From NCBI GenBank assembly GCA_003173915.1, contig PPGL01000070.1, positions 1 through 14,468 of the forward strand: a stretch of 14,468 nt of DNA, in the 5' to 3' direction. The stretch is from Candidatus Levyibacteriota bacterium (lineage in GTDB: Bacteria > Patescibacteria > Microgenomatia > Levybacterales > UBA12049). Below the pieces are notes generated by a model that made no database searches, had not been told where the DNA came from, and was given only the letters and a program-made list of their open reading frames with translations. Numbering within the stretch: the first letter of the stretch is position 1; each line of letters opens with the position of its first letter. Made by a program: the position numbers and the translations under genes. This document shows, piece by piece, positions 7,564-14,049 of this stretch.

Positions 7564-8537
7564 AGGTAACAGCAATAGCTCCATCAAATATCGCCTTTAT
7601 AAAATATTGGGGACGAAAGGACGAGGCGCTTCGACTTCCTGAAAACGGAAGTATTTCCATGAACTTAAGCAACCTTCTTACAACATCAACTGTGGAGTTT
7701 GATGAAAAGTTAAAGGAAGATAGTATTACTATTAATACTACACAAGAGCAAAAAGAGGGAAATCGGGTAACGATGCAGCTTGACCGAATTCGCGCTTTAG
7801 CAAAAATACATGCGAAAGCTCGAGTTGTCACAACAAACAATTTTCCCACTGGTACTGGTTTGTCTTCTTCTGCTTCTGGGTTTGCTGCGCTAACTGTTGC
7901 TGGTGCTGTAGCAGCAGGGCTAAAACTTTCCGAAAAAGAGCTATCGATTCTTGCCAGACAAGGGTCTGGTTCGGCATGTCGGTCTATCCCGGATGGGTTT
8001 GTTGAGTGGCTGGACGGGGACACCAGTGAAACATCGTACGCCACTTCCATATACGCTTCCGATTATTGGGATATTATTGATATTGTCGCGGTGGTGTCTA
8101 AAGAGCGAAAAGATGTGAGTACCACTGAAGGACAAAAAAGGGTTGGTACGAGTCCATTTTTTGAGGTTAGGAAAGTGCACATAGCTCAAAAGATCAAAGA
8201 AATAAAAAAATACATGGAAGAAAAAGATTTTGAAAAGTTTGGAGACTTACTGGAAGCGGAAGCATTAGAGCTTCATGCAATTATGTTGACTTCCCAACCG
8301 TCATTAATTTATTGGATGCCCGGGAGTTTGCTACTTATGAAACTTGTCAAAAAATGGCGAAGCAAAGGATTATCTGTTTATTTTACTCTAAACACTGGTC
8401 AGGACGTGCATATTATTTGCCAGAGAAAAGATCAAGAACAAGTCAAAAAACTTTTAACAACAGTAGAAGAAGTGCAAAAGATTATTGTTAATTATCCCTG
8501 TAAGGGAGCTCAGGTTGTTTCGTCTCATCTTTTCTGA
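7560..8537 (+). CDS. mvaD: Diphosphomevalonate (or phosphomevalonate) decarboxylase
   Basis: Family reaction: ATP-dependent decarboxylation of mevalonate 5-diphosphate to IPP. 325 residues. Seen: APSNIAFIKYWGRKD (7-21), NNFPTGTGLSSSASGFAAL (93-111) and ARQGSGSACRSIPDGFVEW (132-150), all classic for the family. Odd point: where the well-studied enzymes have the catalytic Asp in F-D-A-G-P-N, this protein has F-T-L-N-T-G-Q-D (275-282), so the aligned residue is Asn278 and an Asp appears four positions later. It may be a natural variant using Asp282, a phosphomevalonate-specific decarboxylase, or a kinase-only enzyme. Starts in an ATGA overlap with the previous kinase. Confidence 0.88.
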   Translation: MKVTAIAPSNIAFIKYWGRKDEALRLPENGSISMNLSNLLTTSTVEFDEKLKEDSITINTTQEQKEGNRVTMQLDRIRALAKIHAKARVVTTNNFPTGTGLSSSASGFAALTVAGAVAAGLKLSEKELSILARQGSGSACRSIPDGFVEWLDGDTSETSYATSIYASDYWDIIDIVAVVSKERKDVSTTEGQKRVGTSPFFEVRKVHIAQKIKEIKKYMEEKDFEKFGDLLEAEALELHAIMLTSQPSLIYWMPGSLLLMKLVKKWRSKGLSVYFTLNTGQDVHIICQRKDQEQVKKLLTTVEEVQKIIVNYPCKGAQVVSSHLF

Positions 8538-8553
8538 TACGATTAAAAAAATT

Positions 8554-9393
8554 ATGTCAGCCAAGAGACTTCATCAGCCAGACATTAATGGCACTCATGC
8601 AGGTGTGAATCAACCTCTTTCTCCTGAAACGCAAGCAATTTTTAAAGAATGGATGGCTCAAGGAAATTATTTTTCTCCCAATACTTCCTTTACAATCAGG
8701 AAAATTGCAGAAAATATTAACAGTTTAGCAAATAGTCCATATATCACAGAAATTGGAGTTGCTGTTCATGAGGCAGATACAGAAACTCTCCTTATTTATC
8801 ATCCATTTACACACGAAGAAAGGAAAAAAATTGCCTACACTTTTTTTACAGAAGGGGAAGAAAAATTTAAGACCGCAGGATTTTTCCCAAAATATGAAAA
8901 AGGGGATAATCATGGTACCTATCTTTATCTTCATCCAAAAGTGAGTATTCTTGATGCAAAAAAATTATTATCTCGTCATTTTGCAATCGAAAAAATTACA
9001 GCGGACTACAAAGAGTTTACTAGCTGGATTCAAGGTGTAGAAAAAGAATTTGGCATGTTTGAATTTACTCCGACTAATGAAATTCCAGCAGGATTTAAAG
9101 ATATGCATTTTTCTTTTGACAGTGGAGGAACATTTTTTATTACCCCACAAGGAGTAGATAAAGCAACAACATTTTTAGAGCTTATTAATCTTCGTTTCAA
9201 AGATATTCCTTGGGAAAATATTTCTATTGCAGGAGATTCCAAACCAACAGATGGGCCAATGTTTACACTTCCCAATATTATGCATATTGCAGTGAAGGAA
9301 AAAGAATTATTGGTTGATGTTCCTGGAAAAAATGTCTTCGTTGAAACCCCTGATGAAGCAACAGATATTATTAAAGAATTACTCAATAAATAA
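8554..9393 (+). CDS. HAD superfamily (type IIB-like) protein with altered motif I, function unknown
   Basis: 279 residues from the ATG at 8554, 16 nt after the decarboxylase. The start resembles HAD motif I followed by the usual helix: PDINGTHAG...LSPETQAIFKEWMAQG (9-37). Motif III/IV fits HAD IIB: GVDKATTFLELI (200-211) with Lys203, then IAGDSKPTDGPMF (226-238). The middle (about 65-180) would be the type II cap. In active HAD phosphatases motif I is DxDGT; here it is DINGT, so the general acid/base Asp is Asn12, and the hydrophobic strand usually preceding motif I is replaced by KRLHQ. It may be inactive, a phosphate binder or a slow phosphatase. A longer in-frame TTG start at 8485 would overlap the decarboxylase and is less likely. 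Its place in the mevalonate operon suggests a phosphorylated isoprenoid ligand, which is inference only. Confidence 0.7.
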   Translation: MSAKRLHQPDINGTHAGVNQPLSPETQAIFKEWMAQGNYFSPNTSFTIRKIAENINSLANSPYITEIGVAVHEADTETLLIYHPFTHEERKKIAYTFFTEGEEKFKTAGFFPKYEKGDNHGTYLYLHPKVSILDAKKLLSRHFAIEKITADYKEFTSWIQGVEKEFGMFEFTPTNEIPAGFKDMHFSFDSGGTFFITPQGVDKATTFLELINLRFKDIPWENISIAGDSKPTDGPMFTLPNIMHIAVKEKELLVDVPGKNVFVETPDEATDIIKELLNK

Positions 9394-9402
9394 AATCCTA
9401 CT

Positions 9403-10101
9403 ATGAAAGCATTAGTAAAAATTGGTGGAAGTGTATTTGATTTGGGGGCAAAACAAGTAACTGCTGTTTGTGAGGATATTGTAAAACATAGTCAGGGGAA
9501 TCAATTTGTTATTGCTGTTGGTGGAGGTCCCTCTCTTGATACATTAAAAAATGTCAGAGGAGAAATTGGTGAGGAGATGTATCAATATTTATCAACAAAA
9601 GCCATTGTAATTAACGCTCGTGTTCTTGAAACAATTATTCCAAATTCAAAATATATAGAGCCAATAGAAATTCCTAAAATAGAGTCCCTCTTGACTACAG
9701 GCATTCTGCCAATTGTTTCGCACATTGATAAATCGTTTACTCAAGATTTACCTAACAAAAATTCAACAACGGATACACATGATATGGCAATTGCGGAATA
9801 TTTGCACATTAAAGATATTGTGTTTATTAAAGATACAAAAGGGGTTTTTGATAAAGATCCAAATATACACAGAGATGCTGTCTTTTTTGAGACAGCCAAA
9901 CCAGACGATTTTTTTTCCAAAAGAATAAATAGAATTGGTACAGATGGAAAGGATAAACATTTAATCGAGGACGATGCATTAACATTATTGCAACGAAGCA
10001 CACTGATTAATTCTATTTCTATTATTGATTGTAAGGATACAACTGCTCTTGCAAAGTGGTTAAACAATGAGTCAGTAGGTTCAAAGATTATAAAAGGTTA
10101 A
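9403..10101 (+). CDS. Amino acid kinase fold protein (UMP kinase / Mo-storage-like subgroup), candidate non-standard isopentenyl phosphate kinase
   Basis: 232 residues. Seen: VKIGGSVFD (5-13), AVGGGPSLDT (38-47), STTDTHDMAIAEYL (121-134), IKDTKGVFDKDP (142-153) and a C-terminal VGSKII (225-230). These are the phosphate and nucleotide motifs of the amino acid kinase superfamily. The gene would be read as isopentenyl phosphate kinase from its context, but the HGGGSFGH-type motif with the catalytic His is absent (here VGGGPSLD), and the later motifs and C-terminus look more like UMP kinase or molybdenum-storage-type proteins. Substrate unknown. Last gene of the operon, 9 nt after the HAD gene and without a Shine-Dalgarno site. 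Ends 5 bp before the end of a convergent gene. Confidence 0.75.
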   Translation: MKALVKIGGSVFDLGAKQVTAVCEDIVKHSQGNQFVIAVGGGPSLDTLKNVRGEIGEEMYQYLSTKAIVINARVLETIIPNSKYIEPIEIPKIESLLTTGILPIVSHIDKSFTQDLPNKNSTTDTHDMAIAEYLHIKDIVFIKDTKGVFDKDPNIHRDAVFFETAKPDDFFSKRINRIGTDGKDKHLIEDDALTLLQRSTLINSISIIDCKDTTALAKWLNNESVGSKIIKG

Positions 10102-10106
10102 AATAC

Positions 10107-11054
10107 TTACTTACTCCATCTTCCAAAAATTCCTGTTGAAAGAAGACGATGATGGGTTTTTTCTTCAAGCACTAATTCTCCAACTTCAATTGTTCCGCCA
10201 AGATGTTCAGTAGTATCTTGAAGGACGTTCTGTAACATTAGTGCAGAGGAAGAAATCGCGTATGCGTTTACTATTATAAATAGTGGGTTGTTAGAAAGTA
10301 TTTGTTTGCAAAGTTGCATTAGTTGAGGAAAAGATTCATTAAATTTCCACATACTGCCATCTGGTCCATGTCCAAAAACTGGTGGATCAAGAATAATTCC
10401 ATCATATTTATTGCCCCTTTTAATTTCTCTTCCGACAAATTTTACTGCGTCATCCAAAATCCAGCGGACAGGTTTGTCTTCAAGTTTGCTCGCCGCTTGA
10501 TTTTCCCTTGCCCAGCCAATGGTTGGTTTGGAAGCATCAACATGTGTTACTTTTGCTCCGGCTCGCACTGCGGCAAGAGAAGCAAGACCAGTGTAGGCAA
10601 AGAGGTTGAGGATGTTTACAACGGGGTCCTGCCGCTCGTTTATCCCACTAGTGCTGCCCTGGTGGGATCCCTTCTCTCGCGTCACCCCTTCGTTTTTTGT
10701 TGACATAATACGCGAGTTAACAGACTCTATTATAAAGTCCCATTGCAAGTGTTGTTCGGGGAAGACTCCTGTATGCTTGAATGGTGAAAGTTTTACCCAA
10801 AATGAAAGGTTTTTATATGTCATTAACCATTTTTCAGGTAATTTTTTGTTAAATTGCCAATTCCCTTTGTCATCTGATGTTCTTTTAAAAACAGCATCTG
10901 CATTACTCCATTCCTTCTCAGATAATTTTCTTCCCCAAATTGCTTGGGGATCAGGTCGTTGCAAAATATATGGTCCAAATTTTTCCAAACGAAATCCATT
11001 GCCACTGTCGAGAAGTTCGTAATCTTGCCAACCAGCTGTAGAAAGAATTTTCAT
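10107..11054 (-). CDS. RlmI-like class I SAM-dependent methyltransferase with an in-frame palindromic insert
   Basis: 315 residues from the ATG at 11052-11054. Probable rRNA-directed methyltransferase of the RlmI/RlmK-related group. Seen: FPEQHLQWDFIIE (98-110), the SAM-binding loop NILNLFAYTGLASLAAVRAGAKV (147-169), VDASKPTIGWARENQA (172-187), the DDAVKF motif (201-206), and the catalytic-type ILDPPVFGHGPDG (221-233); the end is IFGRWSK. Residues 121-145 are encoded exactly by a 75-bp GC-rich palindromic element inserted just before the SAM-binding strand, where relatives have a short linker. An upstream in-frame ATG (11117) would add 21 hydrophobic residues foreign to the family, so the shorter start is preferred. 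The exact RNA target is not visible. Confidence 0.88.
   Translation of the reverse strand: MKILSTAGWQDYELLDSGNGFRLEKFGPYILQRPDPQAIWGRKLSEKEWSNADAVFKRTSDDKGNWQFNKKLPEKWLMTYKNLSFWVKLSPFKHTGVFPEQHLQWDFIIESVNSRIMSTKNEGVTREKGSHQGSTSGINERQDPVVNILNLFAYTGLASLAAVRAGAKVTHVDASKPTIGWARENQAASKLEDKPVRWILDDAVKFVGREIKRGNKYDGIILDPPVFGHGPDGSMWKFNESFPQLMQLCKQILSNNPLFIIVNAYAISSSALMLQNVLQDTTEHLGGTIEVGELVLEEKTHHRLLSTGIFGRWSK
10620..10694. repeat. 75-bp palindromic element inserted in frame in the methyltransferase gene
   Basis: Outer arms AACGGGG (10620-10626) and CCCCTTCGTT (10685-10694) are complementary apart from two bulged bases. Inner arms ATCCCAC (10642-10648) and GTGGGAT (10662-10668) are perfectly complementary around a 13-nt loop. 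46 of 75 bases are G or C in an AT-rich gene. The length is exactly 25 codons and its edges coincide with codon boundaries (residues Asn121 to Val145 of the methyltransferase), so the reading frame is kept. Confidence 0.75.
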
Positions 11055-11078
11055 AATTTTTAATATTACGTATGTACT

Positions 11079-11084
11079 ATTATA
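11079..11084 (-). promoter_or_regulatory. Candidate -10 element of the methyltransferase gene
   Basis: TATAAT on the minus strand, 24 nt before the ATG at 11054. A -35 element at standard spacing is poor (TATACA at 11102-11107). Only the consensus -10 supports this. Confidence 0.35.
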
Positions 11085-11165
11085 TATATTGCAAACAAAT
11101 TTGTATATCAAATGCAAACAAAGAATAGCAAAATAAAAAAATAAACGAGATCATCAAAAAAGGTA

Positions 11166-11194
11166 TTGACGAAGAAAAAAATATGTTGTATCAT
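11166..11194 (+). promoter_or_regulatory. Promoter of tuf
   Basis: TTGACG (11166-11171), a 17-nt spacer and TATCAT (11189-11194), five of six matches in each hexamer. Transcription would begin near 11201, leaving a leader of about 42 nt. Confidence 0.75.
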
Positions 11195-11201
11195 GTTTTT
11201 A

Positions 11202-11221
11202 GTCTCAATACATTTTGAGAC
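11202..11221 (+). promoter_or_regulatory. 5' leader hairpin of tuf mRNA
   Basis: GTCTCAA (11202-11208) pairs perfectly with TTGAGAC (11215-11221) around a 6-nt loop. It would form at the extreme 5' end of the transcript. No T-run follows directly that would make it a terminator, and no Shine-Dalgarno site is seen before the ATG at 11243. Confidence 0.55.
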
Positions 11222-11242
11222 GTTTTAATTTTTAAAAAACAT

Positions 11243-12430
11243 ATGGCAGATGCACAAAAATTTCAAAGAACAAAGCCCCATCTTAATATTGGAACCATTG
11301 GTCACGTTGATCATGGTAAGACAACGACAACAGCAGCAATTGCTACCGTTTTAGCAAAACAAGGTCTCGCAGCAGCAAAGAAATACGAAGATATCGATAA
11401 TGCCCCAGAAGAAAGAGCACGTGGAGTTACCATTAATATTTCTCACATCGAATACGAAACAAAAGCGCGACACTATGCTCACATTGATGCTCCAGGTCAT
11501 GCAGATTACATCAAGAATATGATTACCGGTGCAGCACAAATGGATGGCGCAATCCTTGTTGTTTCTGCTCCTGATGGTCCAATGCCACAAACTCGCGAAC
11601 ACATCCTTCTTGCACGACAAGTTGGAGTACCTGCAATTGTTGTTTACATGAATAAATGTGACATGGTTCAAGATCCAGAACTTCTTGACCTCGTCGAAAT
11701 GGAAGTCCGCGAACTTCTCACAAAATATCAATATCCAGGAAACGATGTTCCAGTTATCAGAGGATCGTCTCTTAAAGCACTTGAAGGAGATGCAACATAC
11801 GAAGCAAAAATTATGGAACTCATGGATGCAGTTGATTCCTACATTCCAACACCAACTCGTGATACAGACAAGCCATTCCTTATGCCAGTTGAAGATGTTT
11901 TCTCAATTAAAGGTCGAGGAACAGTTGTTACCGGAAGAATTGAAAGAGGAGTCGTTAAAATTAACGAAGCAGTTGAAATTGTTGGAATTAAACCAACACA
12001 ATCAACAGTTGTCACAGGAGTCGAAATGTTTAGAAAACAACTTGACGAAGGACAAGCAGGAGACAATGTTGGACTTTTGGTTCGAGGAATTGAAAAAAAT
12101 CAAGTCGAAAGAGGGCAAGTTATTGCAAAACCAGGATCCATTACCCCACACACCAAATTTGAAGCGGAAGCATATATTCTTTCAAAAGAAGAAAATGGTC
12201 GACATACACCATTCTTCACTGGATACAGACCACAATTCTACATCCGAACAACAGATGTTACTGGTAATGTTACCCTTCCAGAAGGTGTTGAAATGGTCAT
12301 GCCAGGAGATAACACAAAGATGACTGTAGAGCTCATTGTTCCGGTTGCTCTTGAAGAAGGTCTTCGATTTGCTATTCGTGAAGGTGGCAAAACAGTCGGA
12401 GCAGGAGTGATTTCCAAAATTATCGCATAA
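11243..12430 (+). CDS. tuf: Translation elongation factor Tu
   Basis: GTPase that delivers aminoacyl-tRNA to the ribosome. 395 residues, full length. G1 loop GHVDHGKT (20-27), switch I RARGVTIN (58-65), G3 DAPGH (82-86; most bacterial EF-Tu have DCPGH), G4 NKCD (137-140), and domains 2 and 3 present to the end (GAGVISKII). The position of E. coli Lys56, a known methylation site, is Arg here (PEERARG). It has its own promoter, leader hairpin and terminator, so it is probably transcribed alone. Codon choice is richer in C-ending codons than in the mevalonate operon, as expected for a highly expressed gene. Confidence 0.98.
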   Translation: MADAQKFQRTKPHLNIGTIGHVDHGKTTTTAAIATVLAKQGLAAAKKYEDIDNAPEERARGVTINISHIEYETKARHYAHIDAPGHADYIKNMITGAAQMDGAILVVSAPDGPMPQTREHILLARQVGVPAIVVYMNKCDMVQDPELLDLVEMEVRELLTKYQYPGNDVPVIRGSSLKALEGDATYEAKIMELMDAVDSYIPTPTRDTDKPFLMPVEDVFSIKGRGTVVTGRIERGVVKINEAVEIVGIKPTQSTVVTGVEMFRKQLDEGQAGDNVGLLVRGIEKNQVERGQVIAKPGSITPHTKFEAEAYILSKEENGRHTPFFTGYRPQFYIRTTDVTGNVTLPEGVEMVMPGDNTKMTVELIVPVALEEGLRFAIREGGKTVGAGVISKIIA

Positions 12431-12446
12431 GTTTATTTCAAACGTC

Positions 12447-12467
12447 ATCCTGAATTGGTTTCAGGAT
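12447..12467. repeat. Short intergenic inverted repeat after tuf
   Basis: ATCCTGAA (12447-12454) and TTCAGGAT (12460-12467) form a perfect 8-bp stem with a 5-nt loop. It lies just ahead of the tuf terminator. The wording GTCATCCTGAA...TTCAGGATCT resembles a dispersed intergenic repeat seen in many bacterial genomes, but other copies cannot be checked in this window. Confidence 0.5.
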
Positions 12468-12479
12468 CTACTAAGAATT

Positions 12480-12501
12480 CGCCGAAAGGCGGTTTTTTTT
12501 T
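12480..12501 (+). terminator. Rho-independent terminator of tuf
   Basis: CGCC (12480-12483), a GAAA tetraloop and GGCG (12488-12491) are followed by a run of nine T after one G. Confidence 0.8.
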
Positions 12502-12524
12502 GCTATTCGTGTAGATTAATTTCA

Positions 12525-12533
12525 TGCTATGCT
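12525..12533 (+). promoter_or_regulatory. Candidate extended -10 of the first SET gene (leaderless)
   Basis: TGC followed by TATGCT (12528-12533) ends 6 nt before the ATG at 12540. The -35 region is weak. The same TGCTAT wording precedes the second SET gene. Confidence 0.35.
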
Positions 12534-12539
12534 GATTAT

Positions 12540-13058
12540 ATGTGGATTTTTGTTGTTCTTGTAGGAATAGGATTTGCGTACTTATATATTAAATACATAA
12601 AATATTCAGAGGAAGATTCAAAACAGCTTCAGCAAAACATTACTAAAAGCTATGCAGACCTTCATATCGAGTCATCAACAAGAATGTATGTTGCGCAGTC
12701 AAAAATTCCTCACGCTGGAAGAGGAGTTTTTGCAAAGGAACAGATAAAAAAAGGAGAACTCATTGAAACATGTCCTGTGATTGGTTTTCCTCCAAACGAA
12801 AGTTATTTATTGTCTCGTACCCGACTTAAAAATCATTTTTTTGGCTGGGGTCGAGCGCAAGAAGATAGTGCATTATGTTTGGGTTTTGGCTCTCTTTACA
12901 ATCACTCTTCAACACCTAACGCAATCTGGGGTGTCCTTCCGGAAAAAAATATCATACAATTTTTTGCTCTGCGAGACATAACAAAAGATGAAGAAATTAC
13001 TCATGATTATCATTGGAATCCACGTACAAGAGGCGAGAATACAGTTGATAATTTCTAA
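12540..13058 (+). CDS. SET-domain protein with N-terminal membrane anchor
   Basis: 172 residues. Residues 2-20 are hydrophobic (WIFVVLVGIGFAYLYIKYI), a probable membrane anchor, followed by a charged linker. The SET domain covers about 50-158: HAGRGVFAKEQIKKGELIE (58-76), the pseudoknot signature LGFGSLYNHSSTPNA (114-128), ALRDITKDEEITHDY (143-157) with the catalytic-type Tyr157. It lacks the pre- and post-SET cysteines of histone methyltransferases. SET proteins methylate protein lysines using SAM; the substrate here is unknown. It follows the tuf terminator and is separated by 22 nt from a second SET gene of similar sequence. Confidence 0.85.
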   Translation: MWIFVVLVGIGFAYLYIKYIKYSEEDSKQLQQNITKSYADLHIESSTRMYVAQSKIPHAGRGVFAKEQIKKGELIETCPVIGFPPNESYLLSRTRLKNHFFGWGRAQEDSALCLGFGSLYNHSSTPNAIWGVLPEKNIIQFFALRDITKDEEITHDYHWNPRTRGENTVDNF

Positions 13059-13062
13059 AGGA

Positions 13063-13071
13063 TGCTATAAA
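13063..13071 (+). promoter_or_regulatory. Candidate extended -10 of the second SET gene
   Basis: TGC followed by TATAAA (13066-13071), 9 nt before the ATG at 13081. A TTGATA at 13045-13050 gives only 15-nt spacing. The two SET genes may instead be one transcript. Confidence 0.35.
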
Positions 13072-13080
13072 TTCTAACCT

Positions 13081-13509
13081 ATGGAGTCAATTACTCCTTC
13101 TCCACAAATTTACGTTGGAAAATCCTCAATTCCTAATGCAGGGAGAGGTATTTTTGCTCTTGTCGATATTAAAGAAGGTGAGGTTATTGAATCTTGTCCT
13201 GTTATAGAGATTCCCAAAAATCAAGTTCAAAATATCCAAAAAAGTATACTTATAAATTACAATTTTGCATGGGGAGAACACCAAGAAACAGTTGCAATTT
13301 GCCTGGGATTTGGGTCGATGTACAATCACTCTTATGAGCCAAATGCAACATATATAAAACATTACGAGCAAAAGATAATTAACTTTGTTGCGCTTAGAGA
13401 GATAAAAAAAGGAGAGGAAATAACTGTGAATTATAATCATGGAAATCCATATGACAAAAGTCCGTTGTGGATGAAGGACGTTCCTGGACCAGAAAGAGAA
13501 GAGAAATAA
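13081..13509 (+). CDS. Soluble SET-domain protein, paralogue of the preceding gene
   Basis: 142 residues, SET domain over almost the whole length. Seen: NAGRGIFALVDIKEGEVIESCPVIE (19-43), LGFGSMYNHSYEPNA (75-89), ALREIKKGEEITVNY (104-118) with Tyr118. It aligns with the upstream SET protein along the domain (GRG.FA...IK.GE.IE.CPVI, LGFGS.YNHS..PNA), so the pair arose by tandem duplication or joint transfer. It lacks the membrane segment of its partner. The substrate is unknown; a lysine on a translation or surface protein is possible but not shown. Confidence 0.85.
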   Translation: MESITPSPQIYVGKSSIPNAGRGIFALVDIKEGEVIESCPVIEIPKNQVQNIQKSILINYNFAWGEHQETVAICLGFGSMYNHSYEPNATYIKHYEQKIINFVALREIKKGEEITVNYNHGNPYDKSPLWMKDVPGPEREEK

Positions 13510-13510
13510 A

Positions 13511-13645
13511 GTTCCTTCTCCTTTTAGGAGAAGGCTTCGGCCGTGAGCTCAGCCGAACGGTTAGGATGAGGTTCTGTTATTCAAAAGCGTATTGTTTACA
13601 AACCTCACCCGGCCCCTCTCCTAACAGGAGAGGGAGATTGTTAGC
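13511..13645. repeat. Composite inverted-repeat element between the second SET gene and rpsJ
   Basis: Contains four nested palindromes: CCTTCTCCT/AGGAGAAGG (13514-13534, 9-bp stem), TTCGGC/GCCGAA (13536-13557) around TGAGCTCA, TGAGGTT/AACCTCA (13567-13573 with 13601-13607), and CCCTCTCCT/AGGAGAGGG (13614-13634, 9-bp stem). The right half is roughly an inverted copy of the left half. GC-richer than its surroundings and without coding sense. It looks like a MITE-like dispersed intergenic repeat, and may also act as a terminator-like barrier before rpsJ. Confidence 0.65.
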
Positions 13646-13664
13646 TTATCAACCAATTCCAGCC

Positions 13665-13693
13665 TAGACAATCACAACTAGATATAGTATAAT
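13665..13693 (+). promoter_or_regulatory. Promoter of rpsJ
   Basis: TAGACA (13665-13670), a 17-nt spacer and a perfect TATAAT (13688-13693). Transcription would begin near 13700, giving a leader of about 40 nt. Confidence 0.8.
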
Positions 13694-13705
13694 ATATTTT
13701 ATCTT

Positions 13706-13721
13706 AAGAACATTTGTTCTT
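13706..13721 (+). promoter_or_regulatory. 5' leader hairpin of rpsJ mRNA
   Basis: AAGAAC (13706-13711) pairs with GTTCTT (13716-13721) around a 4-nt loop, close to the predicted 5' end. As at tuf, there is no T-run making it a terminator and no Shine-Dalgarno site before the ATG at 13740. Confidence 0.45.
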
Positions 13722-13739
13722 TAAAATTATTGACTAGTT

Positions 13740-14048
13740 ATGCCAAAAGGAAGAATTCGAGTTAGATTAAAATCTTATGACGCACGAGTCATTGACTCAT
13801 GTTGTCAACAAATTCTTGATACGGCAATCCGTACAGGAGCAAAAGTAGTCGGACCTGTTCCTCTTCCTACAGAACGCTCAGTATACACAGTCAATAAATC
13901 CCCATTTGTAGACAAAAACGCACGAGACCACTTTGAAATGAGAATTCACAAAAGACTTATCGACATCGTTTCACCAACAGAAAAGACAATTGATTCCTTG
14001 ACCCATCTCGAACTCCCAGCTGGAGTTGACGTAGAAATCCGCATGTAA
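13740..14048 (+). CDS. rpsJ: 30S ribosomal protein S10
   Basis: 102 residues, full length. Seen: [15 protein letters not shown] (5-19), [13 protein letters not shown] (33-45), and the signature region [17 protein letters not shown] (64-80); the C-terminus [10 protein letters not shown] is typical. Part of the 30S head and also of the NusB-S10 antitermination complex in bacteria. It has its own promoter and terminator, and rplC does not follow, so the gene stands outside the usual S10 operon, although tuf is still nearby as in many bacteria. Confidence 0.98.
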   Translation: MPKGRIRVRLKSYDARVIDSCCQQILDTAIRTGAKVVGPVPLPTERSVYTVNKSPFVDKNARDHFEMRIHKRLIDIVSPTEKTIDSLTHLELPAGVDVEIRM

Positions 14049-14049
14049 G

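Noticed and set aside
8485..8553. Longer TTG start for the HAD-like gene
   Set aside because: It would overlap the decarboxylase by 53 bases and add 23 residues in front of motif I; the ATG at 8554 fits operon spacing better.
9403..10101. Plain annotation as isopentenyl phosphate kinase
   Set aside because: Context suggests it, but the conserved HGGGSFGH-type motif with the catalytic His is absent; the motifs fit the UMP kinase/Mo-storage side of the superfamily at least as well. Kept only as a candidate.
11055..11117. Upstream ATG (11117) for the methyltransferase
   Set aside because: The extra 21 residues do not fit the family N-terminus, and the region contains the likely -10 element.
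11202..11221. tuf leader hairpin as an attenuator terminator
   Set aside because: The downstream sequence has only a short mixed T-rich stretch and no clear competing stem was found.
11408..11431. EF-Tu Lys56-type site as target of the neighbouring SET proteins
   Set aside because: The equivalent position is Arg in PEERARG, so that known methylation site does not exist here. Other lysines remain possible.
13467..13667. Open frame across the end of the second SET gene and the repeat
   Set aside because: Its sequence is only a translation of the palindromic repeat; no conserved protein features.
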